In this document: positions 22,286-33,437 of the stretch, piece by piece
Layout: each line of letters opens with the position of its first letter
Position numbering within the stretch: position 1 is the first letter of the stretch
NCBI GenBank assembly: GCA_023213395.1
Contig: CM041465.1
Coordinates: 108,817,741-108,881,740, forward strand
Length of the DNA: 64,000 nucleotides
Direction of reading: 5' to 3'
Source: Cycas panzhihuaensis
Lineage: Eukaryota > Cycadophyta
The notes under the pieces: model-generated
Databases searched by the model: none
Told to the model about the DNA's origin: nothing
Seen by the model: only the letters and a program-made list of their open reading frames with translations
Made by a program: the position numbers and the translations under genes

Positions 22286-25053
22286 TGTTTCCCAGCTTCC
22301 ACGAATGGATACAGAGAGGTTGACTTAGGTAAGTGCAGGTATGTTTCTCACCTTATTTTTACTTTTTGTGAGGTGTATTCGCTTGCATGCTATGTTTTTC
22401 GTAGATGGTTTGCACCATTTACGCTTATTTAGCCTATGACGACTATAGCAGGGGTATACTCCCAATGAGTGTGACACCCCAGTGGCTGCATCACTTCCCG
22501 CAATCTGCCCTACTCCCCTTAAGACTCACCTGGTTCATGTGATGATTCACTCGCATGTTGATTCATTGCCATTTGGCCTCCTTATTGCACCCTTGAGTCC
22601 CATGATTATCTTTCTTGTGGCTTTTGGTTTATTGCTTGCCCCTAAGTAGGTAGGTCCATCTTCCTTTCGGCCTCCTAGCACATTGGTCCACAACCCTGGC
22701 TGGCTATTTGGGCTAGTTTGGTCTTCTAGTCCCGCACCGCAGGAAATTTCATGGCACCATGAAGTTTACCGTAGTACCACAAAGTTTCCTACGGTGCGAC
22801 TGTTATAATTTATTTTTTAAAACCACCGTGACAATTCTCACATTTATTGCAGAATTGCCATGCGTCTTTTGACCCACCTCAACACCAGCCAAGCCCTAAT
22901 CACTCGATTAGGGTTGGGGCTAACTATTTAAGCCCATCTCAAATCATTTTTAGGATCTTTTGGCTCTCTTTTGAAGGATTACCAAGGAAAAATGCTCTAT
23001 TGTCTACTCTCTTCTTCTACTTTACTATATTTCCAGGACCTGCAACTGCTCTTCAGCACCCAGCTCTCTTTTGGCTTTTTTGTGACATCTTCACAGCTCA
23101 TTGCACACCTTGGAGAGGACCTCCTTGAGGAGTTTTCAGGGTCTCCTTGCCCAGGCAGTCACCAAGTGGTTTTAGAAGCAGGATTTCCTCCACCATCTTA
23201 GCAGGGGCTCCATACCTGCTGCACTCTAGCCTTTCCTCAAAATTTCCAGCCTCTTCTCAGTAGGCTTTTGTAGAGGAAAACACCTCTCACCTTCTTTAAA
23301 GGTATTTATTGATTTAAAGTCTTTCCTTTGTCTAGTTTATGCCCAATTTTGTATGTTTTTTACTAGTTTGTCTTATCTTGTTTCAAGTATTGGTTCTTGC
23401 CTTGCCCTTGGACTCTTTTTCCTCTACTGTTTATGCCTCTTTTCCTATGTTTCACACCCAGGACATGGACCAAATAGGACTTCATAAGGTTTGGGATAGA
23501 GCTGGGTGGATTCCATACCACCTTAGCGCTCCCTAAGAGGCTCCCGCCCTCCAAACCTTACTCTTTGCCCTCATGTTGTTTTTGGAATGAGCAAGGGATT
23601 AGAAGGCTATTTCCAGTCACTAAAATCAGCATTGGCACCTATTGTAGCGATGGCTTACAGCCTCATTTCCCTCATTCCGGCAACGCATAAGCCCAGGTTA
23701 TTCTTCTTAGCTGAGTCCTTCTCTTAGCAGGCCGGTTCACTTCCCTAGTACTCTGGCTCATTGAGGGCTTCTTTGGGCTCTTTTGTACCTCTATTGCCCT
23801 AGTTTCCAACCAGCTGTACAGCCATACCCTCGCTGCCTTATGGCTTCTTGAGGGAGGGTAGGCTTCCTCTTTGCAGGAGGTGGGCCACTCCGAGGCTTAC
23901 CTATCTACTTACCCTTCATTTGAGTAGTTTTTACTATAGATTGTTACTGCAACCTTGTGATTCACGAGCACTAACATATATGTATAGAGATTTATTTTTG
24001 GTATATGTATACATGTGTTATTAGAACTTCACCTTGTGTTGATAGCCTCCTTTCTCCAGAAAGGAATATTTGCACTTACTTGTAGGTACACGGAGGACGC
24101 GAGGGACTTCTCCCTTTCTCTCCCTCTTAGGAGTAAGTGTATGTACTCGTATTTTATTACAGCATTTCATTTCTTATTATTACTTTTCTTTTCCTTTTTG
24201 GCACTTTAGTGTCACTTTCTAGGGAAGGTAAAGAAGCCCCACGTTTCACCCTACCGTGACTCGTCTTTTGCCATGCATCGTAGAATGATTTGGACACCTT
24301 GTGGGACTGTTGCCGCTTCGATCGTGTCTTCATTCTGGGTATGTGTTCTTGCTTCATTTCACTTTCTTTCTTTTAGAAAGATTTTGCATGGTAGTAATTA
24401 GACCACATAAAAGGAAAAGGAAATCAACTCTCTTTTTTGTTTACATTCCGTATGTTATATCTGATACACTACACCTATCGCAGGAAAGGGTTTTAGGAAG
24501 TTCTTCCCTTCAACCTTTCCCTTCAGCTTGTAAACTTCTCCTTTTCCCTCTTCGCTTGTCATATTTGGTTTAGTTTACTTGCATATGTCCTAGCACCCTC
24601 TTTTCTCTTGATTGCTCTTTTAAAGGGGCGTACTATTGATCGATCAATCGTTCCCACTCCCTTCATTTTCCCTTGGTCTCCTCCGCCTAGTCGAGTGACC
24701 AAGAAGATCTTAACCATAGGCTATTGGCCTACTTTGCCTCTACACATTTCCCTCCACTATAGGGAAAACTTTGAGGGATTCTCTCCCTTCCCTTCTGGCA
24801 ATCCAAGGGTGGGAGGACTCTTCTCCAGTATCTATCCAGGCTACTCTTCTACCTCCCCTCTTCCTAGTTGAAGTGGGGAACCACCTTTAAGTAGTTGGGT
24901 ACCATTCGCAGGTCCAGAACTCGTACTCCGGTGCACGAGGCACTCTGCGTGGTATTTGCCTTGCTTGTAGGTTCCTATCTGCACCTGATAGTGTCATCGA
25001 TCATCCTCGCTATCCCTACGTAGCTAGGTGGTTATCCCATAGACGCGCATCCA
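22286..25053 (+). mobile_element. C1 5' LTR (2768 bp)
   Basis: TGTTTCCC to GCGCATCCA, followed by a primer-binding site. It is the tandem-duplicate partner of 45086-47824. It keeps 29 bp near 24830 that are deleted in the partner. The U3 block is at 22734-22931 with a three-arm palindrome (22734-22800) and a TATTTAA box (22925-22931). It is inserted in D1 gag, flanked on the left by GCTTT, a one-base variant of the ACTTT seen at the same point in D2. Confidence 0.9.
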
Positions 25054-25054
25054 C

Positions 25055-25073
25055 TGGTGACCATACTGGGGAC
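25055..25073 (+). promoter_or_regulatory. C1 primer-binding site
   Basis: TGGTGACCATACTGGGGAC begins two bases after the LTR end. About 240 bp of leader follow to the gag start at 25315; I see nothing else in the leader. Confidence 0.8.
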
Positions 25074-25314
25074 TTGCCAATAAGGGAGCTAGTCTTTATC
25101 CCTTTTCTGTTGGTATTGCTACCTGCTTGTGGTTCCTCTCACTTCATTTCCTCTATTGGCCAGCCTCCAATGTGCACTCCTTGTTGCCCTTTCTTTCTTC
25201 TAAAGTGTCGGTTAGCTTTGTATGCGACACTTTTCTCATCGCTTATGTGGCTTACCTCTATTGTTAGAAGATCCTGGGTATCATCCTCTTTCATCATTAG
25301 ATTCTAATTTGACT

Positions 25315-27905
25315 ATGGACGGATACCCTTCTGATTGGGCATACCACGCATTTGCATCAGGAACTTACGAATTCCCTGCATCTATTCTAGGATCCACCCA
25401 AGAGGGTGATGATCCTCTTTTCTACCTAGACGACCAATATCACTCCCTCAACATCCATCCTTCTACTCATGGGGTAGAAGACCCGCTTTCTCTTGAGGTT
25501 CACCATTGGATTAGTGATTCTTATGAGGAACACCCTGAGGGGTCTATGTCATTTGAGGTCCCGTCCACCTCTTATGGTCACATAAATACCCCTTCCACTG
25601 ACGTGGTTGAAGCTATTAGTGAGTGCTTTCAAGCAGCTTGCCTTCAATCACATCCTAGGTGGTTTGAAGACGTTTTGCATGGTGGAGCGCCTTCTTCATC
25701 TACTCCTTTACTACCTTTTTTATCTACACCTACCCCTCCTACTATAAGTAACCCTTTCGTTCCTGCGCGTTCATCTCGCTCGGTTCCTACGCCAACCTTG
25801 GGGACAAATGTCACACCTTCCATCCCTCGCCATGGTCCTATTTCTTCAGGACCTTCTCGTGGTATGTCTTTCCCTTAGTTGAAGGTTAGCATACCCTTTC
25901 CTAGCCAAGCTAATGTGCCATCCCCTAATGTGACGCATGTGTTCCCTAGTAGGCCTATGGGTTCTACTAACTCTTCAGCCACTAGTCCTGTGGGACTCGC
26001 TCCCATATATCCCTAAAACCAACCTATTGGTCCTTCCTTTTACATACCCCAAGGTTATACTTCTCAACCTTGGGGGTAGGGTAAAGGGAACAACATTTTA
26101 GCTTATGGTATGGACCTGCTACACCCATATGGGGTTGCACCACCTACGGGTGGCCCATATGGGCACAACCCGGTTCCACACCCTTCTTTTTCATCATCTA
26201 GCGTAGCCTCTTTTGCTACGCCTTCGCAGGGGAACCCAACTCCCTTTCAAGGTGCCTACCCCCAAGCCCCCTTCTAGCTAGGGGAATTTCCTCAGGGAGG
26301 GATGGGTTTGCCACCCCTATCCATTCCTTGTTCACTACCTACTACATCATTCGTTCATCCTATAGTCCAGGCAAGGGCACGTCCCTTCATGGACTATAGA
26401 TCAACACCACTATCCATTGAGGCATTAAGAACTAATCTGCCACCTCATCCTCCTGAAGTTTCTAAATTTGACAAAACTTCCTCGCAAGACCCAATAGAGC
26501 ACGTGCGTATTTTTTCTATAGCATGTATTAATTACTGGGCTTACGACCATACCTTAATGAAATTGTTCCCTCGATCTTTGTAAGGCGATGCTCTTAAGCA
26601 GTTTTATCGCCTCCCTGCCCACTCTATCTTTTCATTCCATCAATTGGTAGACGAGTTCATCAACTACTTTGATGTAGCTCGTCCATTTAAGAATAGAATG
26701 AAATCCTTCCTATCGCTCAAACAAGGTCATGATGAGATGAATCGTGACTTTGTGCGATGATTTCACTACCTTCTTTACTCCACTAAGGCCACGTTGCCTG
26801 AGGAGTTGAAGAGAGACCTTTTCGTTAATGCACTTCATCCCGAAGTACATGTGGAAGTCTTTAAAATGGGGGTGACCACATGCAACTCTCTAATTGCCAA
26901 GTGCTTAGCGTTAGAGGCTATTAAGATCCAAGTTGGACTCAAGAAGCCTCTCAAGCCCTCAGAGCGACGTGAGGCACCACCTCTAACTGAAGAGACTAAA
27001 CCCCAATAATCTTCTACGTCTTTTCTTATCCAACTAAGAAGACCTTAGACCCCCTTACTTCTACCATACATTCATTCGAACGTACGATGAAAGAGCTCAA
27101 ACTTCAATCCCCTTCATCCCTAACTTCTAACAAACAAATTCAACAAGCTACCGAAGCTTCCCTCCGTAGGAATGGTAACGCCCTATCCTCCCAAGCGAGG
27201 AAACCCGATTCATCACTTGAGAAGAAGTGGTGCTACATTCATGGGGAGTGCTTCTACGACGACTCACGTTGTAGGGCCCAGCATCCCAAGGATGCCCCTC
27301 GACGTGATTCATCCCCTAAATGAGCCTCAAGGCCTAATCTAGACCATCCGGTCCATAAGGATCCGTTCCCCAAGCATGGGCAATGCGATCGCAACACTCA
27401 ATCCAAAAATAACTAGAACTAAGGAAGATTACCGAATTCTCGTCCTTCCCGCGATAAAGGGAAGGACGCCTAGGATTCGTCCTCTTCCTCTTGTTCCCCT
27501 AACCGACGCACTCCATCACCTTCGCAGTCCCGGAATAAGGGAAAGAAGGTGATCCAAATGCTTGAGGCTACTCCTTTGTATGCCCTTACTCGGTCTCAAG
27601 CTGCCAAAGAAGCAGCTAGTGCTTCTTCTTCCACTCCTTCTGATCCTCTTCCAAAGAACCCTCCTCCGAAAGTGCCTCTTTTTCCCAAGGCCATTCCTGT
27701 GCATTCAGGTTGTTATGATTTTCGAAGGGCACTTACCCAACCTACTACAAAGGGTAAGCCTTTCTCTATCATTGACAAACTCCATACCGTCTCTACGGGA
27801 ATGTCCTTGATGAACATTTTGAGGAGTTGTCCCAAGCAATGGTCCGTCCTTTTGGAAGCTTTAGGATCAAATGATGCGCCCGTCCATGCTTTGGATATCA
27901 CCTAA
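25315..27905 (+). pseudogene. C1 gag with zinc-knuckle-like motif and C-terminal linker
   Basis: Start chosen at MDGYPSDWAYHAF, conserved with D and C2; the open frame extends upstream to 25222 but without conservation. N-terminal acidic region, then a Pro/Ser/Thr-rich stretch (about 25690-26300), then the retrotransposon gag core: FMDYRSTPLS near 26389, SKFDKTSSQD, a WFYRLP equivalent in another frame near 26610, LKRDLFVNALHPEV near 26808. A Cys/His motif KKWCYIHGECFYDD with a following SRCRAQH lies near 27223-27285 and resembles a gag zinc knuckle. The frame 27549-27905 encodes the gag-protease linker (LTRSQAAKEA). Multiple stops (TAG near 25876, TAA near 26581, TGA near 27321) inactivate it. 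Confidence 0.83.
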
Positions 27906-29232
27906 AGTAGTGAACTCGTTATTTTTTTTTATCCTAAGGACCTTCCTCCCATATGTGAAAGGGAATGTCAGTGGAACTTCCCATTCACCATTACCATCAA
28001 TAATCCTGACTGTACCTTGCAAAGGACTGTTGTCGACAATGGTTCTTTCGTGAGTGCCATGCCCTTGCGTGTCATGTAAGAGCTTAGTATTTCTACCTTA
28101 GAACTCATTCCATGGTGATACCAAGGCTATGATGGTAGCAAAAAGACCCCATTAGGATTTGTCGCTATCCCGCTCATTCTCGAGGGCAAGATTGTCCTCA
28201 CTGACATTGTAGTCCTCAACATCGACGTCGACTACAACCTTCTCTTAGGTCGACCATGGCTTGATGAGATGGGAGCTATGTGTTCGACCCTCTGGAAGCA
28301 ACTTAAATTTGCCCATGATGGAAAAATGAGGGTTGTTTCCTGCAAACATCCACTTGACAGACAAACTCATCCTGTGAACCAGGCAAGCCAAGGCCCTTCT
28401 ACTCATGCCTCGGCTTGCTCCATTGGTATACCCAATTCATCTCACACTGAAGAAGATCCCGCATCTTCTGCTCCTAGTCTCACACGTTCTGCTCCTATTG
28501 GCATTGGTAGCTATGGGTACCTCCCCTCGTTTAGTAACGATGAGTCATACGATGAGGACGAGGATTGTCTTCACCCCGTTTCTTTCCTCCATACCAGTAG
28601 GTTGCACCGATCCCGTTCTAGATCTCCATCTAGAACCTCTTTCATTGGTGAGACTAGCCACTCTTCTCTGTCACATGTCATCGCTCGTGTTGACTCAGCT
28701 GTCATCAGTTCTTCCTCTTCATCACCCCCCACACGTGATGTCTTTGAGGAACTACCTTTCACTCCTTCCGAGGAGCCCCTTCTTGACTCTCTTAGAGTCT
28801 GTCAAGGATGTCGGGCAACCTGGCGACCATCACAGTCCTGCTGCCCTCACTTCCTCTAGCACTTCATCTATTTAGAGTAAGGTCATCCATGGGGTGGATT
28901 ACTTTGAAGATGATGAAGCCTTGCTCGAGCACCTAGCAGGCTTCGCGCCTAACTTGCCTTCTGGTCACCATAGGCTTGGCCACTAGAAGATCCTTATGAT
29001 TGGGTCCACACACGCTGACCTAATCCCATTCCCTATTCTACCTCTTCTTGTTGACCTTGCCCCTCTCCACTTCGAAGAGGGGAATGCCATGTGCATGGGG
29101 GCAACACAGGACATAGTCTTGGCCCTTAGCAAGGTCATTAAGGTTGGGATGGAATGCTCTCCTGATGAGGTAAGGGAGTACTCCCTTTTGTTCTAGGAGT
29201 TTTAGGATGTCTTCACGTGGGATTATTTTGAC
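27906..29232 (+). pseudogene. C1 aspartic protease and acidic/Ser linker
   Basis: The active site D-N-G-S is at 28035-28046, followed by a VSAMPL reading. The C-terminal protease element DYNLLLGRPWL is near 28224-28256 and is the usual psi-loop partner in this family. The linker 28269-28859 is rich in Ser and acidic residues (DDE/DED runs) and resembles that of A1. A run of T near 27922 sits at a frame change. Stops are shared with the duplicate C2. Confidence 0.78.
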
Positions 29233-30520
29233 ATGAAGGGAACTGAATCCTCCATTGTCACTCATAATCTCACTACCATTCCTAGTGCCCGCCCCGTGTG
29301 CCAGAAGCAGCATCCTCTTCATCCTAATCTCTCAGCTGTTGTTAAGATGGAGGTTGAAAAGCTGTTAGATGCTGGAATCATCACCTCCATCAATTACCCC
29401 AAATGGGTATCCAGCATTGTCCCCATTGCTAAAAAGAATGGGGCCATCCGTATATGCGTCAATTTTTGTGATATTAACAATGCTTGTCGTAAGGACAACT
29501 TTCTACTCCCCTTCATCGATCAAATCATTGATCAAACTGCTGGATTTGAAGTTATGTCCTTAATGGATGACTTCTATGGTTACAACCAGATCTAGATATC
29601 TCCTAAAGATTGCCACAAGATGGCCTTCACCACCCCATGGGGTACCTTTGCCTATAAGGTGATGCCCTTCAGTCTTAAGAATGCAGGCGCTACTTATAAA
29701 AGAGTGATGCATTTCATCTTCCCTGACCTTATCGATAACACCTTGGAGGTTTTCATGGATGACATAATAGGTCTCTCACATGTCAAGGCCCATCATCCCT
29801 TTAACTTGCAGACTATCTTCACGTGATGCCGCAAGTATCATGTTAGCCTAAACCCGCTCAAGTGTGTGTTTACTGTCACTTCGGGCAAACTCCTTGGATT
29901 TCTTGTGTCAAAACAAGGAATCCAGATTGACCCTGACAAGGTCAAGGCAATCCTTGATTTGTCGACTCCTAGGACCCAACAACAGATTAAGTCGTTCCTA
30001 GGTAGGCTTGGTTTCCTTAAGAGCTTCTTGGCAGACTTCGTCATGAGCACGAAACCCCTTACGAACTTATTGAAGAAGGGAGCTCCTTTTGTTTGGTCTG
30101 ACAAGACCCAACAAGCCTTCAAAGGACTTAAGGAAACCCTCGGTTTCGCTCCTATGCTGGTGCCCCCTCACTTCGATAGGCCCTTTGTTCTTTATACCTT
30201 GGCGACTGACGAGTCCCTAGGCGCTATGTTGGCTCAGGAGGATAACTCAGGAGTCGAGAGGGCTATTTATTTCATTAGTCATACTCTCGTGGCTGCTGAA
30301 CTTAACTACTCTCCTACTGAGAAGGAATGTCTCTCCTTAGTCTATGCGACCAAGAAGTTTAGACATTACTTGCTTAGCAACACCACTAAGGTAATCGTCT
30401 AGTCTGATCCCTTGCGATACTTACTCACTCGTTCAGATTTGATGGGTAGGGCTAGCCATTGGGTCGTACTACTTCAAGAGTTCAACCTTCATATCATTAG
30501 CTTAGAAATCGAAGAGGAAT
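29233..30520 (+). pseudogene. C1 reverse transcriptase and RNase H
   Basis: RT entry VVKMEVEKLLDAGI, KNGAIRICVNF, LMDDFYGYNQI (the Ser of the usual D-x-F-S-G-Y-x-x-I is Tyr here), TTPWGTFAYKVMP and FMDD near 29755-29766. RNase H within 29866-30402: TLATDESLGAML, PTEKECLSL, then SDPLRYLL after a TAG stop at about 30400. Here the GIQIDPDK segment still has CAG, while the duplicate C2 has TAG, which shows at least one stop arose after duplication. Confidence 0.85.
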
Positions 30521-31615
30521 GGTAGTGGTAGAAGCGACTCACAGATGCCCTTATTCCTAACTCTTTTGATATTCCTGTCAACGATTCTCTCCCTGATGAG
30601 TCTATCTTGATGATTCAGGACATCTCTCCCCATCCACTCATCGACAACGAGTGGTATGGTGATATAGTGTGGTATCTTATGCAACAGTAATATCGCCCTG
30701 ATGCTAGTAGTAAAGTTAGATCTTGCATCCAGACTTCTACTAGGTAATACTTCCTCATAGATAAGGTATTGTACAAGAGGTCCTTCGATGGGATCCTCCT
30801 CTGCTGCATCACCACCGACAAAGCTAATCAAATACTCCGCGAATGCCACCATGGTATTTGTGGGGGCCACTTTGGGGGCCAGTCTATGGCCTAGACGATC
30901 ATCTGTATGGGTTACTTTTGGCCATCCCTTTTCAAAGATGCTCACGCTTTTGCCTTGAGATGTCGACGATGTCAGGAATATGCTAACATCTCATATGTAC
31001 CTTTCGAGGCCCTTCACCCCATCATCTCTCCATGGCCTTTCACTGAGTGGGGGCTAGACCTTATCGAGGCTATCTCTCTACCTTCTTCGTCGCAGCACAA
31101 GTTTATCTTGACTGTTACAGAATACTTCACCAAATGGGTGGAGGCCATTTCCCTAGTTACTACTCCTAGTAAAACAATAGCTACCTTTGTTTACCAGTAC
31201 ATCATTTACCATTTCAGGATTCCAGACGTCTTGATCACTGACAATGGAACCCTCTTTTGTAATAAGGAGATGGATGAGCTTTGCGAGAAGTTTAAGATTT
31301 CTCACAAAACGTCTTCTCCTTACTGCCCCTAAGCAAATGGTCAGGTAGAGTCATTCAACAAGACTCTCATTAATATCCTAAAAGCGTGGCTCGGACTCAA
31401 AGGTGGCATCTCTAGCTTCCTTCTGCTTTGTGGGCTTATCACACCTCTGTCAGATTACGCCCGCAGGATTGACCAGTTCTCCACTGGTTTTATAGTCAGA
31501 GGCAATACTCCCATTAGAAGTGGAGATCCCTTCCCTGCGAGTCTCTCTTCGAGGTCTCATTGATGAGGAGTTGATCCGCCAGGCTTGCCTACTAGACCTC
31601 GAGGCTTTGGATGAG
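30521..31615 (+). pseudogene. C1 integrase, 3' truncated at the duplication junction
   Basis: The zinc finger (CHHGICGGHFG, then CRRCQEY) is near 30840-30975. The core has WGLDLIEAI for the first Asp, LITDNGTLF for the second and NGQVESFNKT for the Glu. A small deletion near 31384 disrupts the frame. The reading stops abruptly after LDLEALDE at about 31615, where A-type sequence begins; the GPF module is therefore missing from this copy. Confidence 0.85.
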
Positions 31616-32785
31616 ATTTAGACTTCTGCTAGGCAATACTTCCTCATGGACGAAGTATTGTACAAGAGGTCCTTTTATGGGATCCTCCTCTACTTCATCA
31701 CTACCGACGAAGCTGACCAAATACTCTGCGAATGCCACCATGGTATTTGTAGGGGCCACTTTGGGGGCTAATCTATGGACTAGAGGATCCTCCGTATGGG
31801 TTACTTTTGGCCATCTCTCTTCAAGGACGCCCACACTTTTGCCCTAAGATGTTGGCGATGTCAGGAACATGCTAACATCTCCCATATGCCTTCTGAGGCC
31901 CTTCACTCCACCATATCTTCGTGGCCTTTCACCCAGTGGGGGCTACACCTCATCAGGGCTATCTCTCCACCTTCTTCATCACAGCACAAGTTTATTTTGA
32001 CTGCTATGGAATACTTCACCAAATGGGCAGAGGCCATCCCTCTAGTTACTACCCTTGGTAAGACGATAGCTACCTTCGTTTACCAGCACGCCATTTACCG
32101 TTTTGGGATTCCTGATGTCCTAATCACTGACAACGGAACCCCCTTATGTAATAAGGAGATGGATGAGCTTTGTGAGAAGTTCAAGATTTCTCACAAAACA
32201 TCCTCTTCTTACTACCCTCAGGCAAATGGTCAGGTAGAGTCATTTAACAAGACTCTCATTAATATCCTAAAGAAAACTATCACTCAGTCTCAAAGAGACT
32301 GGCACCTTCAACTCCCTTCTGCTTTGTGGGCTTACCACACCTATATATGTTTCGCCATGGGAATGACCTCGTTCTTCCTAGTTTACGGTACTGAGGCAGT
32401 ACTCCCATTGTAAGTGGAGATCCCTTCCTTGCAAGTTTCTCTTTGAGGTCTCATTGATGGGGAGTCAATCTGCCAAGCTCACCTCTTGGACCTCGAAGCT
32501 TTGGATGAGAGACGTTTAGCTGCTTACCAGGCTAACCTAGCATCCAAAGCTCGCTCACAAAGGACTTATGATAAACATCTTCATTCCCGTCCTTTGTTTC
32601 CTAGGGACCATATCCTTAAATTAGAATATCTTCATGACTGTTTGACCAAATTCGAACCTAGATGGGTTGGCCCCTTTGTCATTATTGAAAGCCTCGGTAA
32701 CGGTGCCTATAGGATCACCACCCTAGAGGGTCTTGAATTTCAGAAAGTCGTTAATGAAAAATTCCTTAAAAAATTCTACTTGTGA
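31616..32785 (+). pseudogene. A2 integrase fragment starting at the junction
   Basis: This matches 8812-9981 with few differences. The frame 31796-32413 is longer than its A1 counterpart: A2 keeps Gln (CAG) in the PQANGQVESF block and Glu in AMEYFTKW, where A1 has TAG and TAA. It holds ITDNGTPLCN, NGQVESFNKT and, in frame 32486-32785, the PRWVGPFVIIE module. One stop (TAA near 32410) and a TGA near 32444 remain. A2 lacks everything upstream of the integrase zinc finger. Confidence 0.85.
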
Positions 32786-33437
32786 CCTCACCGCCACCTC
32801 ACCCTTGCTCCGAAATAAGCCTAAACTACCATCTTAAGTTTGTTCCCATTCCCCCAGCCATGGGTGGAATGACAACTTAGGATGGCCTCTTCCATTTCTT
32901 TCCAGTTCCTCTCACGGAACCCTTGTTCCCATTTTCTTGGGACCTTATCCTCCTATTTGGGCATCTCTCAAATAGGACGACACTTGGGAATATCATTACT
33001 CCTCTCTCGCCCTGTATTTCCTTTGTATATCCCGCTATGCTCCCATGTGGACATGCATGTCACTTTATTTCCTAACCCCGCATATACCTATCACCTCTAC
33101 TGGTGGTCGTGTGTGCTCCTGTTAGGTATATGGCCTTGCATGAAAGGAAATATGTGTAACTCAAACAAATATCATAACAAAATAAAAACCATCCATATCA
33201 TCCATCAAACAAAATGTATACATCATCACATATCAAAATGGGACACCAATTGCCCTGTCTATATATATACATCAAAATCATGTGTCATGTCATACATATG
33301 GCGTCATACATCCTTTATAGGAAGTCGGTGTCTTTGCAGGGGGGGTAAAATCATCTGACTCTATATATGACCCCCTGGAGGCCCATGCTTTCCCCTGTCA
33401 AAATCAAACACATGTATCCTATCCTATTGTTGCCCTA
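32786..33437. other. A2 spacer after integrase
   Basis: Duplicate of 9982-10636, with the post-integrase hairpin changed by one base in its right arm (CTCAAATAGGA). No gene recognised. Confidence 0.6.

Larger units (their letters stand above)
8812..31615. repeat. tandem duplication, copy 1 (about 22.8 kb)
   Basis: Every element from the A integrase through the C integrase recurs in the same order at 31616-54393, with a nearly constant offset of about 22.77-22.82 kb and, by eye, 2-4% mismatches plus small indels. Copy 1 contains most of A1, the LTR scrap, D1 and C1. Its right edge lies within the C integrase, after the codons for ALDE. Confidence 0.9.
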
